Shown: piece by piece, positions 42,155 to 53,568 of the stretch
How the letters are laid out: each line of letters begins with the position of its first letter
Position numbering within the stretch: the stretch's first letter is position 1
Assembly (NCBI RefSeq): GCF_000835495.1
Contig: NW_015622543.1
Coordinates: forward strand, 124,001 to 188,000
DNA length: 64,000 nt
Direction of reading: 5' to 3'
Source of the DNA: Cladophialophora immunda
Taxonomy: Eukaryota > Ascomycota > Eurotiomycetes > Chaetothyriales > Herpotrichiellaceae
Notes under the pieces: generated by a model
Told to the model about the DNA's origin: nothing
Seen by the model: the letters and a program-made list of their open reading frames with translations, nothing else
The model's database searches: none
Program-made: the position numbers and the translations under genes

Positions 42155-43806
42155 TCAGGTTGTGAATCCGTTCAATGCCTCTTCGTGCTTGTTTCGGTCG
42201 ACTTGGTCTTGACGATTCAACTCCCTCAATTTCTGCTGCAAGGCTTGTCTTGCAGCATCTTTGTCCGCGCGAGCAAGATCCCTGTTGAGCTGCTCGCGCT
42301 GCAATTCGACGTTACGTTTGCGAACAGCCTCGCGTTGCAAACACTGTGATCCTGTAAGGGCACGCTTGTTAGCATGGTGGTATTTCACCAGATGTAGGGG
42401 GGTGTAGCACTCACTTGTGTCTTCGCCTTTCCTTTTTCTTTTCCTACTAAAGATGGTGCACAAGTCCTGTTTGGCATCAGAAGGCTTGATGGATATGAAG
42501 GCAGACTTGTGCCTGTTCCATGCGTCCATTGCATGGAGCACTCTCTGACCCAGGATCACCTCATGTGCCAATTGATCCAGAACATAGAATGTTCCTAGGC
42601 GGGCGACATCCGCTTCAGATATCTGTGTCGTCGACAAATCTCTCGGATCAACAACGCCGCAATCGAATGAGGTTGGTTCCACGGAGGCAGGGGCGCTCAA
42701 TGCCAATATTGCAAGCACCTTTCCAGAGATGCCTTGAATCTCTCCGTTGGCGAATTCCACAGCATGGTTCTCATCATCATCCACGTCTAAGGCACAGATT
42801 GGAAAACCATGTTGAAGGGCGCAAGCGCGGTGGATCAGACTAATCTCAGAGCCAGTATCGGGTAATGCGAGAAATTCCTTTCCATTGAGAAGAACATGAA
42901 AGCGCAGGTTTGATGGCTGATGTTTCCCTATACTCAGGCATTGGGGGGTGTGCGCTGGTGCCCTAGACCTCTCCCTCAGTCTGAAATCCTGGTTCGTCAA
43001 TACGTTTGTCTGTCGCAAGAACTCCAATCCGACGATTGCCGAAACCCCAGTGGCTAGTCTTTCGAAGACGTGAAAGAAGACCGGGGAGATTTTTATTTCA
43101 GGTACAAGATCTACACTTGGAATGCAGCAAACCAGCTGCACCTGAAACAGGGCACCGGCGGAAGTGTCGTTACCCACGCTGATGACTGAAAACTCGTCAT
43201 TTGCACTGACGGAACTGCTCTTGGCTCTGCCTCTCTTGCTTGCCTGTTCAAGCTGCTTGAAAGTCGATAGAGGTATAGCGTTGATATGGGAGCCCGAATC
43301 TGGAACGGAGCTGAATCTCAAGCCGTTGATCATGATGTCGAGATACAGTAACTTGCCGGGTCGGACAAAGATACTATGAGGCTCCAATCCATCAGCATCG
43401 GGTCGAGACTCAGCAAGGACGTCAAACGCATCATCTGTGGCGCCGAAAAGTGGTCGAGATGGTTTGAGAGTCCTCAAAGACAGATGGTGGGCTTCAAAAT
43501 CCGGTATGGAAGGGTTAGTAGCGTCTGACAAGTGTGAATGTCCAGATCTGTAATTTTGTTTAGCTGGATCATTCAGTCGTTGCCGAAATCTCGACTTGAA
43601 TGAGCTTACTTATTCGCTGGGGTGTGATTAACACTCCCTGGATCGGGGCGGACCTTCGCGCCCCTTACAAAAGGAGGCTGTTTTACTCCGCAAACAGTGC
43701 ATCTCCCTGCACAGAGCGCCGGGTTGTTTATGTTGCAGCACTGATCGCAATACCACCATCTGCTAGCGCAAATACACGAACGGGGATTGCGGCACCTCCC
43801 ACCCAT
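42155..43806 (-). CDS. Tandem retropepsin-like aspartic protease with Cys-rich head
   Basis: Proposed exons in minus order: 43610-43806, 42415-43547, 42155-42351; 508 aa. Residues about 1-45 hold ten or more Cys (CRNPRSCICASRWWYCDQCC ... CAGRCTVCG), a zinc-binding pattern. Domain one (about 110-240) has LYLDIMINGLRFSSVPDSGS and closes with AIVGLEFL. Domain two (about 265-410) has FHVLLNGKEFLALPDTGSEI and closes with EVILGQRVL. Each is a full retropepsin-like unit: catalytic D(S/T)G early, hydrophobic-hydrophobic-Gly near the end. The tail (about 440-508) is a Gln/Arg/Glu-rich coiled coil. Retropepsins normally work as homodimers, so two in one chain suggests a built-in dimer. The last intron (42352-42414) is 63 nt without stop. 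An extra 5' exon near 44000-44106 cannot be excluded. Confidence 0.7.
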
Positions 43807-44202
43807 CTGGTATTCGGGTTATTTTCCAAGGTGGGTTTGGAGGAAAAGAAGAGTATCTGCTGTGGATGGAGGTTGAAATTATCTTCCATGAGGCTCCAAT
43901 GCCTTCGTTGCCTGGCTGCTGCGCCTCGTAAAAGGCGATGCTTCTGATGGGTCAGCAATCTTGTCAGTTATACCCAACCCTGCGTACTTACGGGGCAACT
44001 TGCACCTGGTAATGCGACTGTTATTGGCCTGCCCAGCCGCCTCATGCTCTAGGCATCCTGGACACCGGTCAAGGCCAATTGCTCTGAGCGCTAGTTCGAA
44101 AGGCATCGTCAGCCTGGTCCCTCCTCAGGCAGCGAGGAAGTATTTGAAGCTTGCCTTCAAATCGAGCCTTGCCTCCTATAGTTCGTGTTCATAATCCAAT
44201 GC
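43807..44202. other. Divergent region between retropepsin-like and DUF6594 genes
   Basis: A minus-strand frame from ATG 44106 (MPFELALRAIGLDRCPGCLE...) ends in a clean GTAAGT donor near 43993 and looks like a first exon, but its phase does not join 43806. Left unassigned. Otherwise promoter sequence. Confidence 0.4.
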
Positions 44203-45151
44203 ATGCCTCGAGACGAGGAGACTGGAAAGGTGTGTGAAGAAGCCATCGGGTTCGCAGACGTCGCAAAGTTCATAGCCGACGACAAAGAGCACAGTTCCTC
44301 CATTTATCGGCGCTATGAAAGACTGGCAGCGCGGAACTTGCTGTATTTGCAGGTGGAGCTCCGCGATCTGGAACTGCAGCTTGACGAGGTCGACCGAGAG
44401 GATGCGCGCGGTGGCGAAGATGAGGTCGAGGGCGCCATGGACTGGCAGGTTCTGCAACAACGGGCGAACATTGCGGATGGCAAAGAGTCGCGTCGACGGG
44501 AGCTCACACTGCAGCTGAGGTGCAAGATCAAAGAGTATCGTAAGTTGAGTCGACGGAACAGCTGAAAGGTGGTATTGACAAGGTTTCGCATCTTCAGAAA
44601 AAGCGGTCCTTCGCAATGCCCAGATGTTGGCTCTTCCGCGTCCCTCCAAACAGGCTCATACGGCCTTCTGCGACTATTTCTACAACAGAGACAATGAGAG
44701 GCCATTTCCACGCCTCGCTGGCCTCGGCGGAGACTTATATGCAGATCGACATGACTTGATGTCCTTGGTCTTCAACCGTGATGACGACCGGCTCACTACT
44801 TTCCTTCGTGAACATGCTCCTTTGCTCTTCCAACGCCGCCAGGAGCCGCAGGCATCGCATTCTTGCCCCAGCGTGCGATCTCTATCAGAATATCGTCTCA
44901 GCCTTGCGGTCGCGTCCATTAACATCGTGGTCGCTGCCGTGATGCTCTTCGGGGCCATTTACAACTTGTTCTATATCCACAGCTTGACCAAGCGGCTGGG
45001 GATAGTGGCAGGCTACACGGTAGCATTCGCCATATGTGTCGCTCTGCTGTCCAACGCACGAAGGTCTGAGATCTTTAGTGCTTGTGCAGCATACGCAGCC
45101 GTGCTGGTCGTCTTTGTGAGCGGGAATTTGAGCAGCCAATCGCCGTCTTGA
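44203..45151 (+). CDS. DUF6594 membrane protein
   Basis: Exons 44203-44539 and 44583-45151 (GTAAGT...ACAAG) give 301 aa. The N-terminal part has the family pattern FxSxxRRYERLAARNLLYLQ followed by VELRDLELQLDEVDRED, a coiled-coil segment. The middle has YRFASSEKAVLRNAQML and DLMSLVF. The C terminus has three membrane helices (SLAVASINIVVAAVMLFGAI; LGIVAGYTVAFAICVALL; ACAAYAAVLVVFVSGN) with the family end AAYAAVLVVFV. DUF6594 is common in Pezizomycotina, often near HET or NLR-type genes, and has no established function. Transcribed away from the retropepsin-like gene. Confidence 0.82.
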
Positions 45152-46415
45152 AGCACTTCGGATGAGGATACCAGGTACTATTGAGACATTGTAGTATTGC
45201 AACGGATAATCACTCATGAGACCGACTTTGAGGGCCAATTGAAGTCTGATCTGATCACTGCGACCTGCGCGGTTTGCCTGCGCTGCGCTACGGCATCTCT
45301 TGGACGTGTTGTTGAAGGTTGCACGTATTGTAGCCCTTACTCTTGAAATATATGCAGCACAGTTTCCTGCTCGTGTTTGTTACGTCCTGCCCACAGTGCA
45401 GATGTACTCGATCATAATTGGGAGGTTTGCGGGAATCATTCCTCCTGGCTTGGTCGAGCCATGGAGTCGAAGGGAGTTTGGAGCCGTGATCACTCTTGCT
45501 TGAACATCAGTGAAACGTCGGGGAGAGGAAGTGCATTATGGAGGTCAGGCAAACACAGCTATTTCAGATAAAGACCATAACGTGCGTGCGTCAAGATCCG
45601 ATTGCGCAATCGGGAAATATTTGTTGCAAATGTCGGATGAGCGAGCAGTATTCAGAGGTGACGGGGTTGGATCACGTCGCAACGAAGACCCGCTCCCCGC
45701 AACCCAAGCAGTTGGTTCAAAGAAGTCTTGCAACCGCAGTTTTGAGGGACTTTTGCATCGACGGAGTTTCAACTTGCTAGCTATGCACAAGTACGCATCC
45801 AAGGAACCGAGTACAATCATATCAAATCATATCATAACATCCTATCCTATCAGATGAAAATCCTCCCTCCACTGCTTCCCCAGCCTTCGCCCACCGCATT
45901 TCTATCCGATGCCGAAACAGACTTCAGCCACCGTGACAAGCCCCTTCGTTCTCTTCCCCAATCATCAGATGCCGATTTCATCTCGGGGCATCAAACGCCG
46001 ACAATTGCCTTCTTTTGCGGTTGGGGAACTCATTGAAAAGAGCTATGGATAGTCTGACACGGCGCGGGAGAAGTCCGTCACCATTGTTGTCGGCTTCTGA
46101 CGATTGTGGTGAAGCTTCCATCCTGCTGTCCCTCACTCGTGGACAATTTCCTGGTTCGAAATAATAATATTATTTTCTTGTTTGTTTCTAGAAGAGCTTC
46201 ACCTGCGTCGTGGGCGGTGGTGACTTTTATTTAGATCTGTAAAGAGCGTCGCAATTCCTCGACTTGGTTGCTTGCAACCCGCTATTCGTTTCCTCTGCGT
46301 GCTACGGTCCCTGCTCCCTGGGATTCCGGTCCGCAGTCCTCTTTTTTGTGAGGGTGCTGTTTCACAGCTCACAGTTGCAGGAGATCGCGTAACTGCGACA
46401 ACTCCGGCCGAAAAG
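45152..46415. other. Intergenic, no gene seen
   Basis: 1.26 kb between DUF6594 and flavocytochrome b2. Short frames at 45300-45860 lack motifs or splice logic. Confidence 0.5.
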
Positions 46416-47995
46416 ATGTCGAAGCTCATAGACTACGCGGAGGGTGGGTGATCACGTTCTCTGCCAACACACAATCCCCCCGGCGTCCTCTTCTGAAGAC
46501 TAACTATCTCATTCTGTGCGATACAGTGCAAAAGCACACCTCCAAGGACTCGTGCTGGGTCATCCTCTACGGTAACGTGTGGGACGTGACAGACTTCCTC
46601 CCCTCCCACCCCGGCGGCGCCCAGATCATCCTCAAACTCGCCGGCAAGGACGCCACTGAAGAGTACGATCCCATCCACCCTCCAGGCACCCTGGAAGAGA
46701 ATCTCCCCGAATCCGCCCGCCTGGGCCCTATTGATCCCAAGAGCCTGCCGGAACCAGTCAAACCGGCGAAAGATGTTGGACCAGCACCCGACACGAAGGC
46801 AGAGGTCGAGCTGCCATTGCAGGCCATGTTGAACCTCGACGAGATCGAAGCCGCCGCTACAAAGAAGCTGTCCAGAAAGGGATGGGCATATTACTACTCC
46901 GCCGCTGACGACCTGGCAAGCAAGCAATTGAACAACACAGTCTATCGCCAAATCCTTCTCCGGCCGCGCGTGTTCGTGAACTGCCAGGACTGCGACCTCC
47001 GCACCACCTTTCTCGGGCACAAGCTCGACCTGCCCATCTTCGTTTCCCCAGCCGCCATGGCTCGCCTGGCTCACCCCGATGGCGAATGGGGCATCGCACA
47101 GGCGTGCAAGAAATTCGGGGCCATGCAGATGATCTCCAACAATGCGAGTATGACCCCGGAGCAGATCGTGAAGGATGCGGGGCCCGATCAAGTGTTTGGA
47201 TGGCAGTTGTATGTGCAGACCGAGCGGAAGAAGAGCGAGGATATGTTGGCCAGGATCAACAAGTTGGATGCGATCAAGTTCATATGCCTCACACTCGACG
47301 CACCTGTCCCAGGCAAACGAGAGGATGATGAACGCGGAAAGTTTATCGTAGAAGATACGAGCCAGGCCATCAAGGACGCTGGCGGTGCGGAGTTGAAGGG
47401 CGGCGGCGGCATCGGACAAAGTCTGTTCTTTGGCACGGATCCGACTTTGACCTGGACAGAAACGCTGCCTTGGCTGAAGAAGCAAACCAGCAAGCCGATC
47501 ATTCTCAAGGGCTTGCAGTGCCATGAAGACGCATACATTGCTGCACAGCACGCGCCACAGGTCAGGGGCATCATTTTGTCGAACCATGGTGGTAGGGCTG
47601 CAGATACAGCACCGCCGTCCGTGCACACCCTATTAGAGATCAGAAAATACTGCCCCGAGGTCTTCAACAAGATTGACGTGGTTGTGGACGGTGGTATCAA
47701 GAGAGGAACGGACGTGGTCAAGGCACTGGCCCTGGGTGCGAAGGCTGTTGGTATCGGTCGTGCCGCGCTCTTCGGTCTAGGTGCCGGCGGCATTGAGGGA
47801 GTGGAGAGAGTGCTCGAAATACTCCGGGATGAGACCGCCACGGCAGCGCGGTTGTTGGGTGCTGCAAAGGTGACTGATCTGGGTCCGGTGCATATCAACA
47901 CCAGAGCTGTTGAGAGGGATATTTATGACGGACCCGCTAATCTGCCCGGCCTGGAAGGCGCCATGAAGGGTCTATGGGTGAAGGCGAAGCTGTAA
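46416..47995 (+). CDS. CYB2: Flavocytochrome b2, L-lactate dehydrogenase (cytochrome)
   Basis: A 28-nt first exon (46416-46443, MSKLIDYAE) and 46527-47995 give 498 aa. Residues about 5-80 are a cytochrome b5 domain: [18 protein letters not shown], heme ligand in HPGG. The rest is an FMN-dependent alpha-hydroxy-acid dehydrogenase barrel: [54 protein letters not shown], the catalytic His in [11 protein letters not shown], and [20 protein letters not shown]. It oxidises L-lactate (or a related acid) and passes electrons to cytochrome c. There is no N-terminal presequence, unlike the intermembrane-space yeast enzyme, so its location and acceptor are open. A different 2-hydroxy acid is possible. 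Confidence 0.9.
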
Positions 47996-48155
47996 TCGGG
48001 ATTCTGAAGGCGAGACATTCAGGCATTTCGCGAGGCGTTCCTCCCTGACATCTTGGGTCCATGTGTTGAGATAGCGAAGCACAATGATTTGGGAATAGAC
48101 GGAGGCAAGGACAGCTGTGCCCTTCTGACCAAAATCCAGAAGGTGCGGTTTTGTT

Positions 48156-49175
48156 TCAAAATGCTTCCTGGCCAACACCGGCTCCAAACCACGTCCGCAA
48201 TTCGTCTCTCTCAGTTTTTGGCCCTGACGACCCGTTGGCGCTGAAATACTGTGAGAGTCTCGTGTTCTCGTCTTCGTCTGGGTCCGGCCACTCAGTTTTC
48301 GTCGCTGGACCGCCCTTTTGTTCGAGCATGTCTTTGATCGTGCCCCAGCTGAAGCGGCATTCGTTCCCAAACCCCCAAACAGGGTCAATAGCAGACTTGA
48401 GCCAGCTCACACATCTGGCGTCAGAAGGGTATCCTGAACCCCACGATTCTGATGCATCCTCGGCTGCGTTCGATTGCTGTTGAGTATACGCCTCCAAGAG
48501 GGCCTCACAACTGACATCTCGGGTGACCTTGGCGACGACACTAGCCGCACTCACGCACGGGAAGAGACTATCAGCCTTCTTCTCAACCGTGATCTTGATG
48601 GTCGGGAAGATCAACTCGAGTTTCTTCTGGTACACTGAGGGTTTGCCAATGGTGTCGACGTAGATCTCTGTCACGTTGACTCCCTGCTGCAGCACTCCTC
48701 GGATCAATTCGATGGTGGCATCCATGGCCTGGGCGTTGAGGTTGTACGAGCCGCCGTTCTTCATCATCCCGGCGCTGATGTCCCGGGCACTGAGTGATTT
48801 GATGGCCCAGCCTGACGACTGGAAGAGATCCGTTCCAGTAGTGCATACCGCCTTCATGAGATTTGCTCGCACTGCTGGCGTGAGCACCTTGGAATCATCG
48901 AAATGATACGATTCGGTAAGAAGGGACTGTTGGATCTCGACTGGGACGTAGTAGACGCCATACACCATGGGGCCAATGACAGGCCCGCGTCCAGCCTCGT
49001 CTACACCGAGAACGCACGGCGTCCCTGATGCAGACGACGAGGCTGTCCTGGTGGTGATGGCTTCGGGCACGCTGCTGTAGTGCGCGTAGGATTTCCCAGA
49101 GAGGAGAGATTCATGGTTATCCTGTACCGAGGGTGGTACGAAGACTGCAGAGGCGGCGACCTCGTCTTCCTCCAT
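48156..49175 (-). CDS. RNH201: Ribonuclease H2 catalytic subunit A
   Basis: Uninterrupted frame of 339 aa. The eukaryotic RNase HII signature GVDEAGRGPVIGPMVYG is at about 57-73, with DSKVL, LNAQAMDATIELI, IYVDTIGKPSVYQKKL and ADSLFPCVSAASVVAKVTRD following. The C terminus has WGSGYPSD and the WGTIKDML helix that contacts the RNH202/203 partners. RNase H2 removes ribonucleotides from genomic DNA and degrades hybrids in the nucleus. It is convergent with CYB2, about 160 bp apart. Confidence 0.94.
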   Translation of the reverse strand: MEEDEVAASAVFVPPSVQDNHESLLSGKSYAHYSSVPEAITTRTASSSASGTPCVLGVDEAGRGPVIGPMVYGVYYVPVEIQQSLLTESYHFDDSKVLTPAVRANLMKAVCTTGTDLFQSSGWAIKSLSARDISAGMMKNGGSYNLNAQAMDATIELIRGVLQQGVNVTEIYVDTIGKPSVYQKKLELIFPTIKITVEKKADSLFPCVSAASVVAKVTRDVSCEALLEAYTQQQSNAAEDASESWGSGYPSDARCVSWLKSAIDPVWGFGNECRFSWGTIKDMLEQKGGPATKTEWPDPDEDENTRLSQYFSANGSSGPKTERDELRTWFGAGVGQEAF

Positions 49176-49515
49176 GATTGTGTTGTCCTTGTATCAGATA
49201 CTCGACTGGGAGAAAATGTAGAGCACGCGCAATCGAGGGCGAGCGGCCGCGACGCGTCCCAAGTAGCGCCCCTTGATGTTCCCGCTTCGCCGCGCTGCCC
49301 GATTGTCGCTAGTCGGGCAGTAGCCAATCATGTTCCCCTCCTGTGCTATATCACGCTAATCCTAATTCATGTTATCGACAACATTGAATGCGTCTCAACC
49401 AACGCTGCGCAGATTGATACCTTTCTTCTAAGCAGCCCACGACTTTGATTTCCAGCACTTATATCGCAACTTCTCCAAAGACTACGCGGTTCTTGAGACT
49501 CAACCTCTGTGTACC
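49176..49515. other. Divergent promoter between RNH201 and MIF2
   Basis: 340 bp between two genes transcribed away from each other. No coding signal. Confidence 0.6.
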
Positions 49516-51699
49516 ATGGCTGCTCGACCCGCGGTCCGCCGCGACCGCGGCAACGTTGATTATTCCGCCATTGGGAAGCTGGGAAGGTGAGAATAGATGC
49601 GCCCTGAAGGGAGACGCCAAACACTGACAGATGTGTAGACGCACCGGAGTTACGCTCGATCATCGACCGCTGGACGCGAATGGCATGGAGGAAATCTCGG
49701 GCATCTTCTCATCCCCGCGCAAGCCCTCGCCGTTAAAGAACGTGATGATCGTGGAGAGTGTGGAGGGACCCAGTACATTGGCCGAGTCGCCACAGATGTC
49801 GAGCCCCAACAGTACGTGCAATCGCCGGTGGGAAGGCAATTGTCCCATTGTGTTAATACGTCCCTTTTGTCGGGTACGACTGGTCAAGCCGGGTTGAACT
49901 GACGCCAATATAGGTCCAGGTCCTACTCCCAGTCAAGCTCTGTCGTCTCGCAGGAAGAGCCGCGCAACGCCTATTCCCCCTCCCAGATCATCGTCGCCGA
50001 GGAAAAGCGGTATTAGTGGCACCGCAAGGAAGAGCAATGGCGTTGATATATTCTCTATGCGGAAGAGTTTGCAGCCCCCGAATGTTGAGGATCACGAAAA
50101 CTTCGCGGAACCAACGCCGACTCGAAGCCAACCGCATCTGGCCCCTAGAAATTTCAGCCCAAGTCCAGAGAGGCCACCACTACGAGACATTACTACACCT
50201 GTTTCACACAAAACCCGGAAACCGAGACCCAGTCGCGAAATGCAACGAATCGAAAATGAAGTATACGCGTCTACCGAGGACGAGGTCTTTGACCCGTACC
50301 AACAAACAATCGAAGAAGCGGAGGTGTCACCACTTGTTAATGCTGACGTTGTGCCATCTGTTGAGCAGACAGAAACCCCTCCAGCCCTTGCAGAAAGACA
50401 ACTTTCCCCAGAGGACGTTGATGCATATGTCGGGTTTGATGGCGAAGGAGCAGACCAAGATCAGGACCCTGAAATAGCGCTGTCTGAAGTGGCACAGAAC
50501 AAAGCCAATTCCACAAAGAAACGGAAATCGGATGTACTTGAAGAGAGCAATAGCGCACCATCACGAGTACCAAAGAAAGCGCGCAAAAAGCAGGGACGAG
50601 TTCCCGCTCGTAAAGAGGCAGTCCAGCCTCCTTCAAGCCCAAATCGCATATCGGTAGAAGCAGAGGCAGGCGCACACACACAGCAACCACCAAAGCAACC
50701 ACTAAGGAATAAGGATACGAATCTCAAATTGTCATCACGACAACAAAAGGAGCTCGACGAGATCGTTGAAAGAGTAAAAGCAAGGCCGGGCCCACCGAGA
50801 TCACTCTACATTCTGCGCAGAGAAACTCCCACGGACGACAGTGTCAGGCATACCAGAAGTGGCCGGGCCAGTGTAAAACCATTGGCATATTGGCGGAACG
50901 AGCGATGTGTCTATGGCGCGAGTCCCGGTGGCGGCAGTCTAGCGGACGGCGCCAGGTTTCCTTTGAACAGCATCAAGGAGATTGTGCGGATCGAGGAGAT
51001 TGAGCCGAACATTGGAAGGAAGAAATCAAAGACCAAAAAGAAGAATGGAAAGGGCAGGGGCAAGGGACCGCAAAGACCAGTGGAAGAATCCGAGGAGTCG
51101 GATTCAGAGTTCGACATGGACGAGATTCCCGACGATCCAGATGCCGAACCCTGGGAGACTGGGACTGGCACGCTTCGCGGGAATGTCTCCATTTGGGACA
51201 ACGAAGAACAGGCACCCACGGAACTGGAGGAGGAAGTCGAAATCGCCCATGCACCCGCGGCGATCAAGACGCGCGAAGTTAAGGGCTCGAGCTTCCATGA
51301 CGGTCCCACGTTTCGGTACGCAAAGATACTGTCCACCAAGTTCTTCGGTACGGGACTTGTGGATCTACCGCCTGGCGGAGTGAAACGGCCGAAGAACAGT
51401 CGGAAAATGCACATGAGCTTCTTCGTCGTCAAAGGGAGGGTCACTGTGACGGTGGGTCCAGCGGGTGGTGAGGAGACAGGAAGCATGAACCGGTTCAGCA
51501 TTGGGAAGGGAGGCTTTTGGCAGGTTCCCAGAGGTGAGTCTACTTCAGTGTCCGATTGGAAGACTACGAGATTGACAGGCTGACTTTTATCGCGAATTTC
51601 CCAGGCAATCAATACTCGATCGAGAACGAAATGGAGAAGCCGGCCCGGATATTCTTCAGTCAGGGCTGTGAGCCTCCTCCGGTCGAGGAACAGGCTTGA
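49516..51699 (+). CDS. MIF2: Inner kinetochore protein CENP-C / Mif2
   Basis: Exons 49516-49586, 49639-49811, 49914-51533 and 51605-51699 give 652 aa. The N terminus (DYSAIGKLGRRTGVTL) fits the Mif2 N-terminal domain that binds the Mis12 complex. The CENP-C motif is HTRSGRASVKPLAYWRNERC near residue 350, which contacts the CENP-A nucleosome. The C terminus (about 520-652) is the cupin-like dimerisation fold: FGTGLVDLPPGGVKRPKNSR, MHMSFFVVKGRVTVTV, FSIGKGGFWQVPRGNQYSIE and ARIFFSQG. The middle is charged and disordered. The last intron is needed to finish the cupin. Confidence 0.93.
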
Positions 51700-52323
51700 T
51701 CTTGCCTGTGTGAAGCTATCTATTTGGAATGATTAGATGTCTCTCTGTCGAGGCACTGGACCATACACTGGACACTGTTCAGGCAATCAGAGTTAACGAC
51801 TAAGATATACTTTTGGAGCATGACTCTCTTGCAAAACGCGAGGGCTCTGAAAAGGGGTTCTCAATTTCGCAAGCCACAAGTGCAAATATGTCAATTGGAT
51901 GAGCGATCATGTAGCCGTTACGGGTGACTTTCTGGTCGCATCGGGTGCTCATAAGGCCACGTAACAGAGGTGCTGAATACCTCGGTCTCTCCCTTTGTAG
52001 TCCGCGGCGCTTCCCCTGTCGTCCCTGGGTTGCACAAGCGATCGCTCAGTCGTCCTCCACGGGTAGCTTGATGGATGAACTGGAAAAGGCCCTCGTATTC
52101 TTCCAGGAAGCCCTTTCATTCGTCTCCTTTTGTCGTGGATTTCGGCCTCCGTTCCCGTTCAATCTTCGACGGGGTCTCATGACGTTGCCGTCGAGATGAC
52201 ACCGAAGCTGATTTTCTCGATGAGTGCAAGAAAGGATGTTTCTCTGCTCGCAGGAGCCAGTTCCGGTGGTCATGGGCTGCTCTTCTTCCTCAGCACGGCC
52301 AGTGCTTGCTTCGCTCGCCAACC
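51700..52323. other. 3' intergenic between convergent MIF2 and TBCB genes
   Basis: No coding signal; the genes on both sides end here. Confidence 0.55.
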
Positions 52324-53163
52324 TCAGATTTCCTCCATGTCCTCATCTAGCAGATCAGTCAGGGGTGGAAAGTCGCCCACGTCGACCTTCTCCGGCCTGA
52401 CGAAGACGCCATACTTGTCCGCGCACTGAAACACCCTCCTCGTCTCGTACACCTTCTTGCTCCCCTCTTCCTCAAGTTCGACTTGGACGCTCCCATCGTT
52501 CCTCCCCACGGGCTCATCCAGCTCCACACCAACCCAGAGACATCCTTCCTCCCTCTGCCCACCCAACCCGGGAATTTCTCCCGTGAATCTCACCGTGCCC
52601 CTCCTCCCATCATCACGCCCTACACGACATCTCAGTCCCTGCTTGATCCCCCGCGCCTCCATCTCCTTCTCATCCTTCTGTCCCCGCTCCTCCACCATCT
52701 GAGACTGAGACTTGGCGTGGGGATCGAACCTGCCCAACTTCTGGCGGCGTTTCCACGCGAGCACCGAATCCTCCAACTTCTCGTACTCGGTCTCGGGCAT
52801 TTGGTATTTCTCCACCGAACTGAGATCCGCGGCGAGGAAGTTGAGGTTCTGTCGCAGCTGAGGAGGCCGGGTATCCTGGACTTCAATCTCGGAGCCCTTC
52901 CTAAGCCCGAACCGGGGATCAGAGAGGAGAGCCGCGTCATTGGTCAAGGCGATCCAGGTCCCATCTAGAGATTTGGTGCGAAGAGACTGTGAGGACGACG
53001 GAATTCCCGTGATGGGCTCTAATTTCGATTTCAACTGGGATATTGTCCACGTGGGTGTTATGCGGCGCTCTGCTGAGAGGAGCGGCGGGCCTGTAGGATT
53101 GGAGTCGTTGGGAACGACTATTTGCATTGTGATGTCGATGGGTGCTTGTGTTGAGAGCGACAT
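52324..53163 (-). CDS. ALF1: Tubulin-folding cofactor B
   Basis: Uninterrupted frame of 279 aa. Residues about 10-100 are a ubiquitin-like domain, followed by a short coiled coil (MPETEYEKLEDSVLAWKRRQ). A CAP-Gly domain lies at about 175-260: GLRCRVG, RGTVRFTGEIPG, CLWVGVELDEPVGRNDGSV and YGVFVRPEKV. The last residues (DEDMEEI) fit the acidic-Ile tail of TBCB, which contacts cofactor E. This is the layout of yeast Alf1, which with cofactor E helps alpha-tubulin fold and dissociate. Cytosolic. Confidence 0.93.
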   Translation of the reverse strand: MSLSTQAPIDITMQIVVPNDSNPTGPPLLSAERRITPTWTISQLKSKLEPITGIPSSSQSLRTKSLDGTWIALTNDAALLSDPRFGLRKGSEIEVQDTRPPQLRQNLNFLAADLSSVEKYQMPETEYEKLEDSVLAWKRRQKLGRFDPHAKSQSQMVEERGQKDEKEMEARGIKQGLRCRVGRDDGRRGTVRFTGEIPGLGGQREEGCLWVGVELDEPVGRNDGSVQVELEEEGSKKVYETRRVFQCADKYGVFVRPEKVDVGDFPPLTDLLDEDMEEI

Positions 53164-53568
53164 TTTTGCAGCAGCCTTGATATGTCAACGTGGCTCTCGA
53201 TGCGCAACGGGTTCAGCAGTCAATTCTCAGTGATCAATGTAGGTGTGAGACCCTCAGCCGCGTTCAGCAAATCGTAAGCGTCGTGCAAAAAATCTTCGTC
53301 GACAAAGGGCGTTGGCAGAGGATGGTAGAGAACATTTCGAATCCTAGAGGCTTTTCAAATGACGAGTGTGTTGTAAATGACCGTCTTTCCATCAACATTT
53401 AGAAGCACATCGAAGAAAAGCTACAAGCATTCGTTCTATCTTTTTAGATCATGGCGATGCTACATCAATAGTAGGTATGTCTTCCAATGACCTTCACCAT
53501 TCTATTTGGGCCGATCCCGAGCGCAACCACATCGACACCCGCCTTCACTCCCCTTGGTATTACTCCCC
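53164..53568. other. Intergenic between TBCB start and P450 stop
   Basis: 405 bp with the TBCB promoter and the P450 3' end. No coding signal. Confidence 0.55.

Noticed and set aside
46433..47626. 397-codon open frame antisense to flavocytochrome b2
   Set aside because: Lies wholly within a gene with clear catalytic motifs; composition-driven, no domain of its own.
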